A stretch of 64,000 nt of DNA from assembly GCA_947685225.1 (NCBI GenBank), contig CANTUV010000004.1:19685001-19749000 (forward strand), read 5' to 3'. The notes beneath the pieces are model-generated. The model was not told the origin of the DNA. It worked only from the letters and a program-made list of their open reading frames with translations, and searched no databases. This stretch comes from Garcia nutans (Eukaryota > Streptophyta > Magnoliopsida > Malpighiales > Euphorbiaceae). Position numbers and translations under genes: made by a program. How positions within the stretch are numbered: position 1 is the stretch's first letter; each line of letters begins with the position of its first letter. Of this stretch, positions 1 through 11,155 are shown piece by piece.

Positions 1-184
1 TTAATGACCGTGTCATTAACTCACTCTTATAGAAGCATTGACACGTCCAATGACATAGGCGTGTCACTGCCCGTGTCATTCATTTTGCCTCACAGAAACT
101 TTGACATGCTCAATAACATGGGTGTGTTCATGGCCGTGTCAATTAATTTTCCTTACAGAAGCAATGACACGCTCAGGGACATGG
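1..184 (-). mobile_element. Truncated 3' LTR of minus-strand gypsy element I
   Basis: These bases align by eye, roughly 85-90% identical, with about 3560-3745 inside the LTR at 2025-4584, including the spaced GACACG and CGTGTC inverted repeats. Immediately to the right, on the minus strand, is the protease of the same element. The simplest reading is that an internal deletion removed RT, RNase H, integrase and the first part of the 3' LTR, joining protease directly to LTR. The LTR continues beyond the window's left edge. Confidence 0.75.
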
Positions 185-626
185 ATGAAAGATGTCTCTG
201 CTTACTAGATACTATCACATTTCTACCATCACATGTTCTCGGGATAACACCTTTTTGCTGACACTCTTCCATAGCCCTATGCCTAGATAACCAATCCATG
301 CCCGGATAACCAATCCATGCCCAAAATCAAATCATATTCCTTAAAAGGCATCTCAATCAGGTCACTGAGAAACTCCTTATCCTGAACCATAACCGGGCTA
401 TATCAGTGCACCCTGCTAACCATAATACTATGCCCTAAAGGATTTGTCACCAAACTATCAAATCCTAGGGACTCTGAATGCAAATCATTCATAGACAAGA
501 TGGATGCACTAATGTATGAATGAGTTGACCCAGGGACTATCAATGCAAGAACTGAAGTACTGAAGAAAGAAAAGTACTAGCAATAACAATTGAAGCATCT
601 GGCTGCCTATGCATCACATAGACCTG
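185..626 (-). pseudogene. Retropepsin-like protease remnant of element I
   Basis: Read on the minus strand this encodes an aspartic protease typical of plant Ty3/gypsy elements. A GSTHSYIS segment follows the active site, and further on is the hydrophobic motif DLILGMDWLSRH, which marks the second half of the fold. The normal active-site triad D-S/T-G reads V-P-G here, so the catalytic aspartate is lost. The frame stops being protease-like near 185, where LTR sequence begins. The gag of the same element lies directly upstream. This is a dead copy. Confidence 0.8.
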
Positions 627-1867
627 CTATGATGGCCCTACCTCATCTGGTCCACCTCCGGCTGTAGAACCTCCTCTCTGACCAGACCCAGATCTACCAC
701 CCTTACCAAAACCTTTGCCACCACGACTCCCTCTAACACTAGGTCGAGAAGCTGCAGTATCTGTCTGTTTATCATCTGGTGGCTCTAGATAATTTCTAAT
801 AAAATGATCTGGTAATCCACGTCTATAACATATTGTTGGTCCACCTATCCTCCAGCAAACACCTCCATGTACTTTACCACAATGAACACAGGTAGGTGGA
901 ACAGACCTCTGAGTCACTGGGGTCGGAGCACTAGCTACTAAAACTGTTGGTCTCTGTCTCTGTCTTTGTTGTTGTTCTGACCTGCCAGACTGCCCCTGAC
1001 TCCTACTGAATCTTTGAAAATATCCCCCTTGGCCTCTCTTCGCTGATAAAGACCCTACCTCACTCTGGGGTCTCCTAACTCTGGTCTCCTCAACCCTAAC
1101 ACCTGCTGTAAGACCCTGCGCTCTCTCAACACTCCTGGCAGTTGCAACCAATTGGGAAAAATCCTTGTACTAGGAAGCTACTATAATGCACATGATAGAG
1201 GGTCTCAGCCCCTCCTCAAACCTCTGACACCGGTCAATCTCATCAGAAATGATTCCACTAGCATATTGACTCAGCCAAGTAAGCTCTATCTCATACTCCG
1301 GCACTGTCCTGGTATCCTGCCTCAAACTCAGGAACTCTATCTTCTTCGCATCCTTATACTCTCTCAAAGTATACTTTTGTTTGAATTCCCATAGGAAATC
1401 ATTATAGGTCAGGACCGGTGGATCATCCAGAGCATGTGGAACTGTCTTCCACCAATCATATGAATCCCTCTACAAAAGAGATCTAGCATAATCAAACTTT
1501 TCCTCTGGAGTAGCCTGCAGTTGGATGAATACTCTCTGGACCATGTCTAGCCACTGCTCTACTACAATAGGGTCTATAGTACCAACAAAGTCCTCGGCTC
1601 CAAACTTCCTTAGCTTATCATACTTTCTTATCGATAACTGCAGCTGTAACTGCGGTGGCTACTGAACTGGAGCATGCCTCAACAGCTCCACCATATGTCA
1701 TACCCAGCCCAGTGGAATCTCATTAACTGTTGGTCTCTCTGGCACAGGAGCAGATGCCTCTCTAGCAATCTCAGCTCTAGCTCCATCTCTACCCTCACTA
1801 GGAGCTACACCCTCTACACTACCCCTGTACAGACTGATGTGTCTGAGACACGATAACTACCTATATC
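627..1867 (-). pseudogene. Gag of minus-strand Tekay/Del-like gypsy element I
   Basis: The minus-strand translation shows a plant Ty3/gypsy capsid: KYDKLRKFGAEDFVGT, then EEKFDYARSLL, YDWWKT, FLSLRQDTRTVPEYE and RFEEGLRPSI. A basic, glutamine-rich tail and a zinc knuckle follow (CVHCGKVHGGVC, then the degenerate CYRRGLPDHFI). Gag packages the element's RNA into virus-like particles in the cytoplasm. In-frame stops occur, one of them TAG near 1170, and several lie in the N-terminal third. There is no intact start, so this is a pseudogene. The lineage call rests on gag, the tRNA-Met PBS and similarity to element H, whose integrase looks chromovirus-like. Confidence 0.85.
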
Positions 1868-2000
1868 TGCAAACATATAAAAAATTACCACATCAATAAT
1901 CAGAAACTGCCAGTGCCAATGAATGTAACATAATTGAAAACCATATTTAAAAATCCCTATATCCTTTCTCTCATAATCCACCTAGGTTGATAACCTCAAA

Positions 2001-2017
2001 CCTAGGCTCTGATACCA
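2001..2017 (-). other. Primer-binding site of element I (initiator Met-tRNA)
   Basis: On the minus strand the sequence TGGTATCAGAGCCTAGG starts 7 bases inside the LTR end. TGGTATCAGAGC is the usual plant initiator-methionine tRNA primer site for Ty1/copia and many Ty3/gypsy elements. It fixes the LTR boundary at 2025 and the element's orientation. Confidence 0.9.
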
Positions 2018-3534
2018 AAATAAATGTAACACCCTTATACCCGATAAAAGTATAATACACATACTCCCAGTATGTAAGTTACACATATATGGTATAAAAA
2101 TGTCACAATCCTGTTTAATAAAAACTTCCATATTCCCTTATTACTCAAAACATTTGTATTTATACAGATATATATGTATCAAAATACATGATACCTCACA
2201 TTACTTCATTATTTAAAACACTCTTTATAATTTACATTGTATACTTACAAACTCTCAAAACATAATATTAAAATATACTTTAATATAAGATTTATACATG
2301 CTGGCAAAGTGGCTCTATTCTTAATGTAGCAATACGTTTCAAGCTCAACCAACAAAAGCCTAGACCCGATCTAGTCTAGTAGAACTCTCTGGCTCTACCG
2401 GATCACCTTTGTCACCTGTGCGATGAATTACAATTGCGCTAAGTCGAAGCATAGTGGTACAAACTTTGATAATAATAAAATTCAAAACAATGCCAATGCA
2501 GAATGTTCATATGCTATGTCATCACAAGATATTTAAGACCACTTTTTGATATATGCTTGCATCACTTGATAATTCACACAAACACATACACAATAATAGG
2601 CACAAAAAACTAATACATCATTCAAATCTCAGAGTTACCATTTTGGTCCATAATGACACCATGTCTAGCCCTGAAGGCAAAATATCAATATAACAGTCCA
2701 ACTAGGCCTGGGCTTACGACCTGATCTTTTCACCCAGCCCGACTTCAAGGACTTATTTCTGAGGCTTACGACTCGATATTTTCACATCAAAAATATTTTT
2801 ACAATAACTCCAAGCGTCTAGCCCCATAGGTAAATATAGGCATGCCGCCAAACACAGAACTCTGAAAATTGAATGACATACTAGGCGCACAATTATTTCA
2901 TATTTCCATTATCAATCTCTTTCTCATTTTCTCATGATTAAGCTAGGAACTTTTCCTCATTTATCTCATTTATATCAACATCATCATATAATCATAATGT
3001 ATCTCATAATCATAATGTATCTCATTTTATGCAATCAAGCCATCACCAATGGCTTTACATAATATCTTTAATGTATACACAACAAACCAAATTACCCAAA
3101 TATTTTGGGTCATTTTCATATTTTGCACATTGTTCACATTTCATTCAATTTAGCCATTAACAGTGGCTTTTTACAATGCATAATAATGCATATACATAGC
3201 AATTCACATGTCTTAGTACCATGTTCATGAATACTTAATGTATCAAGTAGCTTAACACATTTCCATCCAAAATGTGTTAGGCCAAATGTAATGCAATCAC
3301 ATTCCATTTATCAAGAGTTTATACATACCTTAGGAAACACTCCAAAACAAGCTTTAAAACTTCCTCTAACCTTCTCTTCCAAGTTGCCCTTTAACACTAG
3401 GGTTGGGCAAACTACTCTCTCTCAATGCCTATACCAATGTTATCATAAAAAACCATTTAATATCACATTCTAAGGCATTCTCAACATCAAATCATTTAAA
3501 TAGGAATTACAAATGAAAAAAAAAGAGTTATTCT

Positions 3535-3830
3535 CAAGTGACACGCCCAACGACATGGGCGTGTTAATGACCATGTCATTAACTCACTCATACAGAAGCA
3601 TTGGCACATCCAATGACATAGGCGTGTCACTGCCTGTGTCATTCATTCTGCCTCACAAAAACTTTGACATGCCCAACAACAAGGGCATGGTCATGGCGGT
3701 GTCAATTATTTTGCCTTACAGAATCTATGACATACATAGGGACATGGCCGTGTTAATGGTCATGTAATCAATATTGAACTCAGCACCGTTGGCACGCCCA
3801 ATGACATGGCTGTGTCAGGCAAAAATCCTG
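3535..3830. repeat. Inverted-repeat cluster (ACACGCCCA / TGGGCGTGT family)
   Basis: Repeats of about 60-70 bp each contain a pair of complementary arms. ACACGCCCA at 3541-3549 pairs exactly with 3556-3564 across six bases. CATGCCC at 3668-3674 pairs exactly with 3683-3689 across eight bases. A third, imperfect pair lies near 3792-3817. The first two pairs differ in sequence but each keeps its complementarity. The 3' LTR copy at 40-65 has the same layout. Confidence 0.75.
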
Positions 3831-4355
3831 CATTCCAAACTCTCAACCATATGAACACAAATATTCCAAACTCAGCACTACAACACCTTTAATCATCATC
3901 TTAGTTTATATCCATAATTCACTCATAAATTCAACACTTATATAACTCCAACATATCATAACTATCGACTTATTTAATCAATCATCACTTTCTCTCATAA
4001 CACATTCAAAGAAGAAGAAAGAAAAGAAATCTCTTCTCTTTCAATCCAATCTTAAAAATTATCATTAACTACTCACAACATCTTCATACATATTCAAATA
4101 AGCCATCAAAACATGCTAATACAAAATCCCCAAAATCCAAATATCATGTTCTTCCATAGAATTCCAAAGAAACTTGTAAAATGATAAAAAAAAATTACCA
4201 ATTGATGAAGAATCCTCTAAATCTTCACTTGAATCCTTGAAATCCCTTGTAAAATTGGTGTATGGAAGAAGATCAAACTCTCCCTTACTCTCTCTCTCTA
4301 ACCCACGACAAAAGGAGCAAAAGAAGAAGAAGAAGAAAATATCTTCTCTTTCCAT

Positions 4356-4378
4356 CCTTATTTATATATATATATATA
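4356..4378 (-). promoter_or_regulatory. Likely TATA box of LTR I
   Basis: On the minus strand a TA run leads into TATAAATAAGG, about 210 bases from the LTR start. This is the expected place for the U3 promoter. The (TA)n stretch is also a microsatellite, so the exact box is uncertain. Confidence 0.5.
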
Positions 4379-4584
4379 TTATAATAAGCCACTATTCAAT
4401 TCTTTATACTATATATATGTAATGTATATCTTAGGTATATGTATATGTCATTTCCATCAAATATATTTCAAATATACATTTTACTTTTTCACTTAAAATC
4501 CTTTCATTTTCCATTCAAATCATTTATTTAATTTATCCAAACTTATTTTATTTTATTTAATATTCAAAAATTAGGGGTATTATA

Positions 4585-5000
4585 GAAACTCTGGCTCTTC
4601 AATCATATCTGACACTAGAGCGATGACCATTTATTCAGCCACCACACTTCCCTTTTATTACTTTGCGTGACACAAATTTGAGATCAAAGGTGGCCAACAC
4701 TATGAGCCACCGCGCCATCTTGCTATCCAGAATCGGCCTTTCCATAAGGAACTTCAAGGGGCTCTAATATACAATTACTTGGGTGGTGTAAGAGTCCAAG
4801 TAGTGATGTAGTTTCTGACATACCCATACCAATGCCAAACACAACTTTTAAATTTGGTTATATTTGATCTCATAAGCTAATAATATCTTGCTAATATAAA
4901 TGATAGCAAATTCTTTCCTTGACCCATCCTCATTTTGAGCAAGCATAGCTCCCATTGCCTCTTCATTTGCTAAAGGTAAGGAGCAGAGGGTCGCCAGGCC
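4585..5000 (-). pseudogene. RNase H remnant of minus-strand Tat-like element G
   Basis: The minus-strand translation gives the connection to RNase H seen in Tat-lineage gypsy elements: PLLLTLANEEAMGAMLAQNEDG, an AIIYISK segment, and ARWLIVLATFDLKFVSRKVIKG. The same stretch in element B reads GAMLAQADESG and IEYVTRKTIKG. RNase H degrades the RNA of the RNA-DNA hybrid during reverse transcription. Stops interrupt the frame, and the domain is cut at 4584 where element I inserted. Confidence 0.75.
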
Positions 5001-5990
5001 TCAGAGGTTGTAGTACCGGAGGTGATAACAAATATTGCTTGATCCTTTCAAATGCTTCTTGACATTTATCATTCCACTTAGTTGATGTGTCATTCTTGAG
5101 TAATTTAAAGATGGGCCCACATACATTGACAATTCGAGAAATGAATCAACTAATAGACTGTAAGCGACCCACGAACCCCTTGATTTCTTTCTCCTTCTTA
5201 GGAGTAGACATTTCAAGGATTGCCTTAGAATTGGCAAGATACATTTGATTCCTCGAGAGTTAACCATATGTCCCAAGAACATTCTTGAAGCTACCCTAAA
5301 CACACACTTGGTTGGATTGAGGAACCATCTTAAGTCCCCCACATGTGCTTTGACTCTCTTTGACTTAACAACCACATCATCCACGTATACCTCTACATCT
5401 TAGTGCATCATGTTAAGAAAGAGTGTTGTACCATTCTTTCATAGGTTGCCTCGACATTCTTGAGACCAAAAGGCATAACCCTATAATAGTACATGCCCCA
5501 CTCTAAGATGAAATCTCTCCTTCTCTTTCTTATGAGGATGGACTAAGATTTGGTTATACCCTGCATAGAGGTCAATTAAGGAAACCACCTAAGACCTAGC
5601 TAACATATTAACCATGAGGTTAATGTGGGGCAGCGAGAAGCCATCCTTTAGGCATTCCTTATTGAGATCTTTGTAGTCTACACACATTCGAACCTTTATG
5701 TCTTTCTTTGGAACTAACATGATATTGGCTACCCCTTGAGGATACATGATGGGCTCTATGAACCATTTTTCCATTAGCTTGGTTATTTCTTCCTTATTTT
5801 TTAAGGACCATTTTAGCTTGATTCGTCAAAGTTTTTGCTTAACAGGTTTTATGTGGTCAAATGTTGGAATCTTATGCATAACTATAGGGAGGTCTAATCC
5901 TATCATATCTCTTACTTCTAATGCAAAGCAATCCTGGAACTCTTTGAGAAGCATCTCTAACTCCTATTTATGAATCGATGAGGATGCAAT
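5001..5990 (-). pseudogene. Reverse transcriptase remnant of element G
   Basis: On the minus strand a Tat-type RT can be followed through several frames: HKIPTFDHIKPVKQKL, then PQGVANIMLVPKKDIKVRMCVDYKDLNK, LIDLYAGYNQILV, and a catalytic-region fragment MDDVVVKSK followed by NPTKCVF. Frameshifts and stops separate these pieces. The order on the minus strand (G-patch, linker, RT, RNase H) matches element B at 39100-41230. The copy is non-functional. Confidence 0.85.
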
Positions 5991-6979
5991 CAATGTATTC
6001 TTTTGAACTTCTATCATTCCCATATTTATTATTTCTTTATCTTCAATAATTTCATTAATATTGAATATTACATAATGCTCATCAGGAGACAAAAGAAAAT
6101 AAGAGGAAATCTTGGAACTTTTATTGATGATGAAATGGTTACAAGATTTTTCCTTACAAATAGACTTAAAATTGGACTCATAAGTGATAGACTTGGACTC
6201 TAAATTAGGAGACTTAGATTCAGGCTCATACTCGGATTCAAACGTGGACTCATCACTAGGAGCTAGCCCGAAACTAGACTTGACCTTGAACTTGAACTTA
6301 AACTTGACTCTTGGCTTGGTATTTGAAACAGGCTGAGAGTTTGACTGAAGACCTAACTCTTGATATGGCTAGACTTTTGGTTCTACAATGGGGAGGGTAA
6401 ATTTTGATGATGGAATGCCATTCTTTTCAAAATACCAATTGTTGGGTACTTCTACAGCTAGTTGGATCAAGTGGCTAAAATCTTATTCTTCTCCCTCTTC
6501 TAACACAACTACTTAGAATAGATTGGGCTCCATGTTGTCCTCAAAATCTTCCCCTATCTCTAAGGTAGGCTCGTTATCTTCTAAGCTAAGCTTGACATCA
6601 AAGAAAATTTTGAACCCTGGGATTAGCTCATTAGCAATGGGATTCAATCATGGCTTAGGAAATCCATAATAAAGGGAGTCTACTCCCTCTTTAACAAAAT
6701 ATCCATTCAAAGTTCTCAAGTAGGGTCTCATAGGCCAGTCAAATATTTCCCCAGCCTTTTTCACTGGGCCATTTATTTTGCACTTCTTTCTATCACTTTC
6801 ACATCTTCAGGAGTTGGTCTATAACCCAAACCAAATGGTAGTTGGACTGAAGGATAATCTAGGAATTGTTGCATTCCCTGTTGATTCTTACCCAACCCCT
6901 TACTAGGAAAATAGTTCATGAGTTTGAGGATATTAGCAACCAACGGGTTTCCATACGAGTCAAAATCAAAGGGAACCAA
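5991..6979 (-). pseudogene. G-patch domain and acidic linker of element G
   Basis: At 6773-6979 the minus strand encodes LKLMNYFPSKGLGKNQQG followed by GLGYRPT. This is a glycine-rich G-patch that Tat-lineage elements carry between protease and RT; compare MNYLPGAGLGKGKAG in element B. Left of it, 5991-6770 is a low-complexity linker rich in Glu, Ser, Lys and Asp codons. G-patches in retroelements are thought to bind nucleic acid. Several stops are present. Confidence 0.7.
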
Positions 6980-7000
6980 TTCTTTACCTGCCTCCTCTTT

Positions 7001-7560
7001 TTATGAACTAAACTGAATCAAGGTGAAACTAAACAAGGCTATGGCTGAAGGTTTTGGCTTGATTTCCAAAATTGGCACTTGAGATGGGAGTTCTGACTTT
7101 CCACTCAGATCTCCCCTTATAGTTATCACTCCATCCTTGTATGGGAATTTGAGTTTCTGATGAAGAGAGGATGTGATGGCCTTAGCTTGATGAATCCAGG
7201 GTCTTCCAAGCAATGGGTTAAAGCAGGCTGGAACATCTAGAACTTGAAAAGTGATCTCTTGTTCCACCGAGCCAATTGTAACTTTTGATGTTAGCCACCC
7301 CAAAAACTTAACTTTTTGTGTTGTCATATGCTCTCACAATCTGATATGAAAGGTATTGGCTCATCCATTTTGATTCCCAGACAACTTGCCACCTTGAGTG
7401 GGCAAACATTCAATGCTAAGCCATTCTTAATTAGCACCATAGGTATTGTCTTTCCACTAGCTAAGATAGTAATATAAAGAGCATGGTTATGCCTACTCTC
7501 AAGCGGGAGATCCTTATATGAAAAGAAGATGGCAGTTGAGTTGGTCATAGATGCAACCAA
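7001..7560 (-). pseudogene. Aspartic protease remnant of element G
   Basis: Minus-strand pieces match the Tat protease of element B: DLPLESRHNHALYITI parallels DLPEEGRDHIRPLFIKI, KNGLALNVCPLKV parallels DDGSTINVCPLKI, and FNPLLGRPWIHQAKA carries the typical LLGRPWIH motif. The active-site aspartate position reads Lys (K-N-G), so the enzyme would be dead. The two segments are in different frames, with a shift near 7325. Confidence 0.8.
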
Positions 7561-7827
7561 ACCTTCAAGAGTAATTTCAACTGGCGTCTAAATTTGACTC
7601 AAAGCCTTGCAAAGAGCTTAACAATGAGGGTAATTGGATTGAAGAAAGCTCCAAATGGAAAGACTAGCTTGAGTCTTTTTGAGGTGCTTCAAGATAAGAT
7701 CCTCATCCGGCTCAGGAATGGGGTTTGTCTTTGCTAGTATGACTGTCTTTGGTGGTAGCACTGACTGTGACAAGTCTAGGGGTAGTTGTTTGACCCTTCC
7801 ACTTATGGTCATTGCATTGACCTCATT
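7561..7827 (-). pseudogene. Gag-protease linker of element G
   Basis: The minus-strand reading includes TISGRVKQLPLDL and EDLILKHLKKTQASLSIW. The latter matches EDDVVLKQLKRTQASVSIWDLL in element B at about 38335-38395. This places it between nucleocapsid and protease. Element H begins at 7828 and separates this stretch from the presumed leader of G at 28655-29323. The capsid and nucleocapsid of G are missing from both sides of the insertion. Confidence 0.7.
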
Positions 7828-10416
7828 TGTAACATCCGCATAATTGCTAAAAATTAATTTAAATTACATTAAAATAAATATTTTAAGGAAGAAATGATGA
7901 GCTAGAGGTGAGAAAAACAAAGTGTATATGTTATATATATATATATGAAATATAAATTACATATAAATTTCAAACATAAGATAGAAAAAATACAAAAGAT
8001 GAATAGTAATGAGGGGCAAAATGGCAAATAAACTTTATAAAAATTTAAAATTAATAAAATAATTTAAAAATAAAATAAATCTAGGTGGAAGATGGAAATT
8101 TGGTATTAAAAATTAATTAAATAATTGATTAATTAAAATATTAAAATATTATATATATGGTCTTTAATGAAGAAGAAAAGAAAAAGTCAAAAATCAAAAA
8201 ACTCATCTCCCCTCATCTTCTTCCTCTAGCCGAATTCTCCATAGCCAAGAAGGGGAGCTTTTTGTTTCTTCCAACATCAAATTCTTAAAGTTTTCAAGAG
8301 GTTTTGGGGTGGATTTGAAGTTTCTTCCATCAAAGGTAAGATTCCTTACCTATTTCTTCAAGTTTATGAAAGTATATAATTTAAATCATGTGTGATCTTG
8401 GATTTTGGAAGAGCATGGTATAATTGTTTGAAAGGATATAAATGATGTTATTTTAATAAGTAAACAATGATTTTAAGGTTAGATTGAAGAAAAGTTTAGG
8501 TTTGGTTAGGGTTTAGGAGAGAGTATGTAAATTAGGATTTTGGAAAGGTTTTGGTTAAAGGTGGTGGTACCCTTGGTTTTATGATTTAAATTATGTTGTT
8601 TAATAATGTTAATGATGAAAATGAACTTGGATTACTATTTAGACCATTTAGAGTTGGTTAGAAGGAAGTTCTAAAGTTGAAGAGAGTTAGGGCATATTTT
8701 AGGATTTTGAAAGGAATGTTTCTAAATTGAGTTTTATTGCTTAAAGTGTGTTAAAAATAAAATGTTATAGATTTATTTAAGCTTAAAGCTCAATTTGGAA
8801 TTAGTTGAATTGTAGTTCTAATGTTAAAGTGCATTAAGGATAAGAAAAGGGAAAATTGAAAGGTTATGTTTTAATTGATGTTTTATAGCTCTAACACCTT
8901 AAAATGTGATTTTAATGTATGTTATATATTCACATTTGGTATAGGTGTTGAGTAGATAAGATTGCAACAACTTAGTAGTGAAAGGGCATATTAAAGAATT
9001 GGTGGGAAAGTGAGCATTTCGGATTGGAAGTGTTTGTATTAAGAGGTTAGCACATACTTTGATTGAAATGTGTTTATATACACTTGAATGGCATGTTGCA
9101 TTATTTGTGAAAGTGATGACTATGCTACTTTGGTGTGTGAATACACATGAAAAAGCATAGATATATGTTTATGTTATGAAATGTATGATGTGTGATTGAG
9201 CGAGTCACTTTAAGATGGCTAAAAACATTTAGTAATGTGTTTATGAAATATGTGTAATTATGTCAAATGTAGGCATAATTTGGTCACATAGAAGATGTGG
9301 TATGTAAATTGATGAAAATGATTAAAATGTGTGGAAATAATGAGAAAAGACGGAAAAAGTGCAAAAAAGAATGGAAATTGGCATAATTGCCAAAGTGTGA
9401 GGAAAATGTGAAATTATTTGTGTTTCGTCTGAAACCTTATGTGAAATCAATTTCTAGAGTATTGTGTTTAGTGTTATGCAATATATACTGATTATTTGCC
9501 TTCGAGGTTAGACACTGAGTGTCGTTATTATTGCCTCCAGGCCAGATGTTGGGCATCACTTTTATTTTCCTTCGGGCCAGACACTGGTGTCAATATCTCT
9601 GGAACTTAAATATTATATATGGTTATTTGAGCTCAATGTATGTGAATGTGTAATGTGATGGATTAAAATTGATATGTGTTTGTATCAGTACATAAATATG
9701 CATGCCACTTCATAATCTTAAAAAGAAATGCATGTTTGCATTATTCTTACATTCTTATTTATGTCAGGGCATGTATCACCTGGCATATTACTTAGTGCGA
9801 TTTGTTTATCATGCGAGGGACAGGGTTGATACAGAGAGCCCTATGGGACCTGTGCAGGAATAGAGTCTCCTACTTATTCTCAGTGCTTTGTTTTGCTGCT
9901 ACGGACCGAGACCAGTTGCAAGCATGTAATCATTTCATTATAGAAACTTATCTTTTAATTATGTACATTAAGTTTGTAAATATAAAATTAATGTAAATTA
10001 TCAAAGTTTGGTTTTGATTTTTTGATTAATAGATATGTATATGTATATATATGTGCTGAATATTTTGGAGAAGTAAAGGGGTTTTTGAAAGTATGAAATG
10101 GTTGAAAATATTTGGGAGAGTGTTTTCTTGCAGGATGTGACAATTGTTATTTTTAGGAATATCCATATTACAGACAAAACTCTTTCTAATTTTTTTAGAA
10201 AATTTTCATTTAATTTTGTATTTTTAGAATTTAAATTACTAATTAATATTTTTATTTATTTATTTATTAAGGTACAATTTAAGTTGTGGAAATATGTTTC
10301 TTAGACTTACGAACATTTTTAGTAACATTGAACTATGACATTCTAGTACTGTATATATGTATTTTACATATACCGGGTGTATGTATTATACTTACATAGG
10401 GTATTATGGTGTTATA
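7828..10416 (+). mobile_element. 5' LTR (about 2.59 kb) of gypsy element H
   Basis: The LTR starts TGTAACATCC and ends GGTGTTATA (mutated from TTACA). A TATA-like run near 8149-8160 fits U3. Its last ~140 bases recur at 28516-28654, the remnant of the 3' LTR. The sequence after the LTR is homologous to the region after LTR I but lacks most of the tRNA-Met PBS, which appears deleted. 10417-10572 is untranslated leader with no further feature that I can see. Confidence 0.75.
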
Positions 10417-10572
10417 TTTATTTTGATTTGAAGTTCTCCACCTAGGTGGGTTTTTGGAGAGAAAAAATAGGATTTTAAATGTGATTTTAAAGTATCATTT
10501 ATGCATTTGCATTGGTATTCTATTTGGTCCCTAATGGGGCAATTCTTTCTGTATTTATAAACATAGGCAGAC

Positions 10573-11155
10573 ATGGCATCTTGGATGAATAAATCTAGAG
10601 AGGGGAGTGCAGAGAGTGTTTCTCATGGTGAGGGTGTTGTAGGAGATAGTGCAGATATTGCTAGGGAGGCATCAGTGCCAGCTAGACCAGCAGTTGAGAA
10701 GGTTTTGCAAGTGTGGGTGCGGTATATTGTGGAGCTGCTATGACCAGCTGCAGCCACCCCAAAAGTTGCCGACCTGGAAGTATGATAAGTTTAGGAAGTG
10801 CAAAGCTATAGATTTCTTTGGCACTACTGATCTAGCTATAGTGAAGCAGTTGTTGGATAGGGTTCGGAAGATATTTATCTAGTTACATGCCAGTGCGGAA
10901 GAGAAGTTTGATTATGCCATGTCTCTTCTACAGGGGGATGCTTATGACTGGTAGAAGATAGTTTCTCATACAACAGATGATCCTTCAGAATTGACATATG
11001 ATAACTTTTCTGTAGGAGATTGATAAGAAGTACATCCCCTCGAACGTATAAAGATGCCAACAAGAAAGAGTTTTTGAGTTTAAAGTAAGAATCAAAGATA
11101 GTAACGGATTATGAGAAAGATTTCATCCGGTTGAGTAAGTATGAGGGAAGGATAG
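10573..11155 (+). pseudogene. Gag N-terminal part of element H
   Basis: The frame opens MASWMNKSREGSAESVSHGE and soon shows the capsid features of element I gag in broken frames: KYDKFRKCKAIDFFGTTDLA, EKFDYAMSLL, YDW, and KKEFLSL followed by DYEKDFIRLSKYEG. There are many stops and at least two frameshifts. The gene is cut at 11155 by a solo LTR and resumes at 13139 with SDEIDRRQRFEEGLRPSI. Confidence 0.75.

Larger units (their letters stand above)
2025..4584 (-). mobile_element. 5' LTR (about 2.56 kb) of element I
   Basis: On the minus strand the LTR starts at 4584 (TATAATACCCC, mutated from TGTAATACCC) and ends at 2025 with GGGTGTTACA next to the PBS. A TATA-like run lies near its start, at 4356-4378. 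CT and GAA-rich tracts lie around 4270-4340, and an inverted-repeat cluster lies at 3535-3830. The base following the LTR at 4585 resumes the RNase H of element G, so I inserted into G. The partner TSD would lie left of the window. Confidence 0.8.
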
